DNA from: CAYUKK01 sp964445305
GTDB lineage: Bacteria > Acidobacteriota > Aminicenantia > Aminicenantales > UBA8522
Direction: 5' to 3'
DNA length: 52,601 bases
NCBI GenBank assembly: GCA_964445305.1
Contig: CAYUKK010000224.1
Location: 1 to 52,601, forward strand
Of this stretch, positions 50,368-52,601 are shown one piece after another. The translations under genes and the position numbers were made by a program. Numbering within the stretch: the first letter of the stretch is position 1; each line of letters opens with the position of its first letter. The notes under the pieces were generated by a model, which searched no databases, was not told where the DNA came from, and worked only from the letters and a program-made list of their open reading frames with translations.

Positions 50368-50778
50368 ATGAGAAGAAAAAAAGAAGCCAAGAAGGAAGCT
50401 AAGACTTACTATCATATCAGCAGTGTCTCCCAGATGTACGACCTCCATCCTCAAACGCTCCGTCTCTACGAGCGGGAAGGGTTGCTCAAGCCTTCTCGAA
50501 GCCAGGGAAACACGCGTCTTTATTCCGACGAAGACCTCAAGCAGCTCGAGCTCATCCTGAGCCTTGTCCGCGATTTGGGTGTCAATTTGGCCGGGGTCGA
50601 GGTCATCCTCAACATGCGGCAGAAGATGCAGCAGATGGAAGCCCAGGTGAACGAGCTTCTCGAATACGTAAAGAAAGAATTTTTCCGCGGCAAAGAGGAG
50701 GAATTCGAGGCCCGTAAGAAAAGCCTTGTCCGGGTGAGCGATATGAAGGTCGTCAAGCTCGATGAAAGCGGGGAGTGA
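50368..50778 (+). CDS. hspR: MerR-family heat-shock repressor HspR
   Basis: 136 aa. Winged HTH of the MerR type at about 15-80: 'YHISSVSQMYDLHPQTLRLYEREGLLKPSRSQGNTRLYSDEDL', the pattern of HspR, followed by a coiled-coil dimer helix (85-120). Members repress dnaK operons by binding HAIR boxes, usually with DnaK as corepressor. Gene order dnaK-dnaJ-hspR plus the HAIR-like box upstream strongly supports this reading. It ends 3 bases before the sigma-factor gene. Confidence 0.85.
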   Translation: MRRKKEAKKEAKTYYHISSVSQMYDLHPQTLRLYEREGLLKPSRSQGNTRLYSDEDLKQLELILSLVRDLGVNLAGVEVILNMRQKMQQMEAQVNELLEYVKKEFFRGKEEEFEARKKSLVRVSDMKVVKLDESGE

Positions 50779-50781
50779 GCG

Positions 50782-51624
50782 ATGAGCTACGAGGACTACC
50801 TCGATTCAAAAAACCTTAAGCTGTATATGAGTCAGATCGCCGCCTTCCCCGTTTATACAGAAGAGGAGGAGAAGGAGCTGGGACGAAGGATCCAGCAAGG
50901 GGATAAGACAGCCCTTCGGAAGCTCATCGAGGCTAACCTCCGCTTTGTCGTCTCTTACGTGAAGAAATACCGGGGCATGGGGTTGAGCATGCTTGATTTG
51001 ATCAACGAGGGCAACCTCGGCTTGATTGAAGCAGCCAAGCGGTATGACCCCAGCCGGAATGTTCGGTTTATTTCCTATGCGGTGTGGTGGATCAGACAGG
51101 CAGTTATCCACGCCCTGACCCGGTCGGCCCGGATGGCCAGTTTGCCCCAGAAGCTCACCGACCAGATTGCTCAGATGAGGAGGACAGTAGCCCAGCTTAA
51201 AGCGGAATTGGGTCGGGACCCAACTCGGGAGGAGGTCGCCGAAAGCATGAGGATCAGCAAGGAAGAGGTCGAAGACCTGGAAATCCTGGCCGAGCGCGAT
51301 GTCTCCCTGAGCGACAGGCTCGCCGACGGTGAGCTCGAAATCGAAGGAAGGATTGAGGATAAGAGCTCCCCGCCTGTCGAATACCAGATTGTCAAAGCCT
51401 CCATCGAACAGCAGATCCGGGACATCGTCGATGAGCTGGATGAAAAGGAAGCGCTTGTGCTAAAATTAAGGTTCGGACTGGACGATGACCAGCCTCACAC
51501 ACTCCAGGAAATCGGCAACAGGCTGAACTTGACGCGAGAGAGAATCCGACAGATTGAACAGAAAGCCATGCGCAAGCTTGCCCTTTCCCACCAGCTCCAG
51601 CAGCTTCGAGGATATTTGAACTGA
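50782..51624 (+). CDS. RNA polymerase sigma factor, sigma70 family (RpoD-like, no region 1.1)
   Basis: 280 aa. Region 1.2 (LKLYMSQIAAFPVYTEEEEKEL), region 2 (NLRFVVSYVKKYRGMGLSMLDLINEGNLGLIEAAKRYDP, with the -10 helix FISYAVWWIRQAV), region 3 and region 4 with HTH (TLQEIGNRLNLTRERIRQIEQKA) are all present. Region 1.1 is missing. It could be a compact primary sigma or a group 2 (SigB/RpoS-like) factor. Its place behind hspR would make its level heat-dependent. The stop shares one base with the next start. Confidence 0.9.
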   Translation: MSYEDYLDSKNLKLYMSQIAAFPVYTEEEEKELGRRIQQGDKTALRKLIEANLRFVVSYVKKYRGMGLSMLDLINEGNLGLIEAAKRYDPSRNVRFISYAVWWIRQAVIHALTRSARMASLPQKLTDQIAQMRRTVAQLKAELGRDPTREEVAESMRISKEEVEDLEILAERDVSLSDRLADGELEIEGRIEDKSSPPVEYQIVKASIEQQIRDIVDELDEKEALVLKLRFGLDDDQPHTLQEIGNRLNLTRERIRQIEQKAMRKLALSHQLQQLRGYLN

Positions 51625-52367
51625 TGGCTGAAAAAACTTGCCCCAAGTGCGAAGGGACAGGCTGGGTTCTGGTCGAAGCCGAGGGCAAGCAGGTGGCGCG
51701 GCGATGCGCCTGCTTTTATGAGCGGCAAGTCCAGACGCTCTGGGAACAGGCGCGGATTCCTCGGCGTTACGAGCACTGCTCGCTTGAAAATTTCGAGGTC
51801 CATAACGATTCACACCGGGACGCCCTCAAGATTTCGAAGAAGTTCGTCAAGAACTATCCCGCCCAGGAAGTCGGTCTCCTGTTCATCGGTCCCTGTGGAG
51901 TGGGCAAAACGCATCTGGCTGTGGCCATCCTGAGGGAACTCATCGAGAAAAAACACGTCCCCTGTTCGTTCTACGATTTTCGTGAGCTCATCCGTGATAT
52001 CCAGAGCACCTTCACTCCCGACTCGAATTTAACCGAGTCCGAGGTCCTGGCGCCTGTCTTTGAGCATGAGGTGCTTGTCCTTGATGAGCTGGGGGCGAAG
52101 CGCACGACCGCCTGGGTCGAGGAGACGGTTTTTTATATCATCAACCAGCGTTATAACCAGAAGAAGTTGACCATTTTCACCTCGAATTACCTCGACACGG
52201 AAGAAGAGGAAGATACGCGGGATTCCTTCTATAAGAAAAGCGGCGATACGCTCGTGGATCGAATCGGCGTGCGGCTCCGCTCGAGGCTCTACGAGATGTG
52301 CAAGATTGTCGAGATGTGGGGGGAGGATTACCGCAAGATAGCCAAGCAGGCCGGCTACCGGTTCTGA
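51624..52367 (+). CDS. DnaC/IstB-like AAA+ ATPase, probable helicase loader
   Basis: 247 aa. N-terminal Cys cluster C6, C9, C28, C30 (CPKCEGTG ... CAC), a likely zinc site; Walker A GPCGVGKT at 89-96; Walker B LVLDELG at 151-157; sensor-1 'FTSNY' near 190. DnaC/DnaI proteins load the replicative helicase; IstB proteins act in IS21 transposition. No IS21 transposase is adjacent, so a replication role is more likely. It overlaps the sigma-factor stop by one base (TGATG). Confidence 0.8.
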   Translation: MAEKTCPKCEGTGWVLVEAEGKQVARRCACFYERQVQTLWEQARIPRRYEHCSLENFEVHNDSHRDALKISKKFVKNYPAQEVGLLFIGPCGVGKTHLAVAILRELIEKKHVPCSFYDFRELIRDIQSTFTPDSNLTESEVLAPVFEHEVLVLDELGAKRTTAWVEETVFYIINQRYNQKKLTIFTSNYLDTEEEEDTRDSFYKKSGDTLVDRIGVRLRSRLYEMCKIVEMWGEDYRKIAKQAGYRF

Positions 52368-52376
52368 TTTTTTTTC
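52350..52376 (+). terminator. Weak terminator after the DnaC-like gene
   Basis: Short stem CCGG (52351-52354) / CCGG (52358-52361), partly inside the last codons, followed by eight T bases (52368-52375). The stem is short, so confidence is low. Confidence 0.3.
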
Positions 52377-52480
52377 TTTCCTCTTTACCATCCCCTTGCC
52401 TTTTGCAAAAACCGGAAGTCCATGGCCTTTGCCCGAATCAAATCTGGCCCTGTTCCCCTTCACGGAGGACTTGTTGCGGT

Positions 52481-52510
52481 TGAAATTTGCCCCTTTTTCA
52501 TGCTAAATTA
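52481..52510 (+). promoter_or_regulatory. Putative promoter of tRNA-Asn
   Basis: -35 TTGAAA (52481-52486), 18-base spacer, -10 TAAATT (52505-52510), ending 11 bases before the tRNA. Confidence 0.45.
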
Positions 52511-52521
52511 GCGGTGCCTGC

Positions 52522-52597
52522 TCCTCGGTAGCTCAATCGGCAGAGCGGGTGGCTGTTAACCACTAGGTTCCAGGTTCGAGTCCTGGCCGAGGAGCCA
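52522..52597 (+). tRNA. tRNA-Asn (anticodon GTT)
   Basis: Complete cloverleaf read by eye: 7-bp acceptor stem (52522-52528 with 52587-52593), D-arm GCTC/GAGC, anticodon loop CTGTTAA with GTT at 52555-52557, T-arm CCAGG/CCTGG around TTCGAGT, discriminator G at 52594 and an encoded CCA (52595-52597). Confidence 0.95.
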
Positions 52598-52601
52598 GAT
52601 T

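Noticed and set aside
51624..52367. IS21 transposition helper IstB
   Set aside because: No istA transposase or terminal repeats nearby; the Cys cluster and coupling to the sigma gene fit a DnaC-like loader better.
1..52601. CRISPR arrays, insertion sequences, prophage or integrase genes
   Set aside because: No regularly spaced direct repeats, transposase or integrase motifs were seen; the tRNA at the right edge could be an integration site, but its downstream flank is outside the window.

Overview
The window reads as chromosomal DNA of a Gram-negative, probably anaerobic bacterium with moderately high GC. Envelope genes (BamD, a TonB-dependent receptor, several outer-membrane barrel candidates, lipoproteins) point to an outer membrane. 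A proton-pumping pyrophosphatase, an Fe-S membrane oxidoreductase of the EtfD/HdrD type, a partial complex I locus and an MttB-family methyltransferase point to anaerobic energy metabolism. The overall mix resembles Candidatus Aminicenantes or related Acidobacteriota-like lineages, but that assignment is inference and no 16S gene is present.

Layout. (1) 1-2401, plus strand: a secreted PKD-like protein with an intrinsic terminator, then an RmlD-type reductase. (2) 2391-9117, minus strand: a hotdog thioesterase, two tandem DUF507 genes with their own promoter, and the translation cluster nusA-infB-DUF503-rbfA-nrnA-truB behind a good sigma70-type promoter. (3) 9189-12912, minus: H+-pyrophosphatase hppA with a clear promoter, and miaB. 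(4) 12996-20469, minus: a long, tightly packed run PASTA protein-rpe-NDP-sugar epimerase-bamD-barrel-S8 protease-recN-C_GCAxxG_C_C protein. (5) 20621-21640: L-threonine aldolase, divergent from block 4. (6) 21666-27287, minus: TonB-dependent receptor, small barrel and EtfD/HdrD-like oxidoreductase. (7) 27435-37250, plus: lpdA, then nuoABCDEFGHI followed directly by an MBL-fold hydrolase; nuoJ-N are absent here. (8) 37322-42220, minus: 2-oxoacid dehydrogenase E1 beta and alpha, a class III aminotransferase and an MttB-family methyltransferase, looking like an inserted catabolic module. (9) 42543-47223, plus: malic enzyme; then a helical lipoprotein, two L,D-transpeptidases and an unknown exported protein. 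(10) 47307-52367, plus: dnaK-dnaJ-hspR-sigma factor-DnaC-like loader. (11) tRNA-Asn at the right edge.

The most interesting points are: a HAIR-like operator lying exactly on a consensus dnaK promoter whose operon encodes HspR together with a sigma factor and a helicase-loader-like ATPase; a possible Braun-lipoprotein-like wall-anchoring module (helical lipoprotein ending in Lys plus two L,D-transpeptidases, one of which shares the lipoprotein's helical module); the E1/aminotransferase/MttB cassette and a possible insertion scar beside it; and the operon joining outer-membrane proteins to a quinone-linked Fe-S oxidoreductase. Many start codons differ from the longest open frame; the reasons are given in each entry. 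All promoter and terminator calls are by eye.
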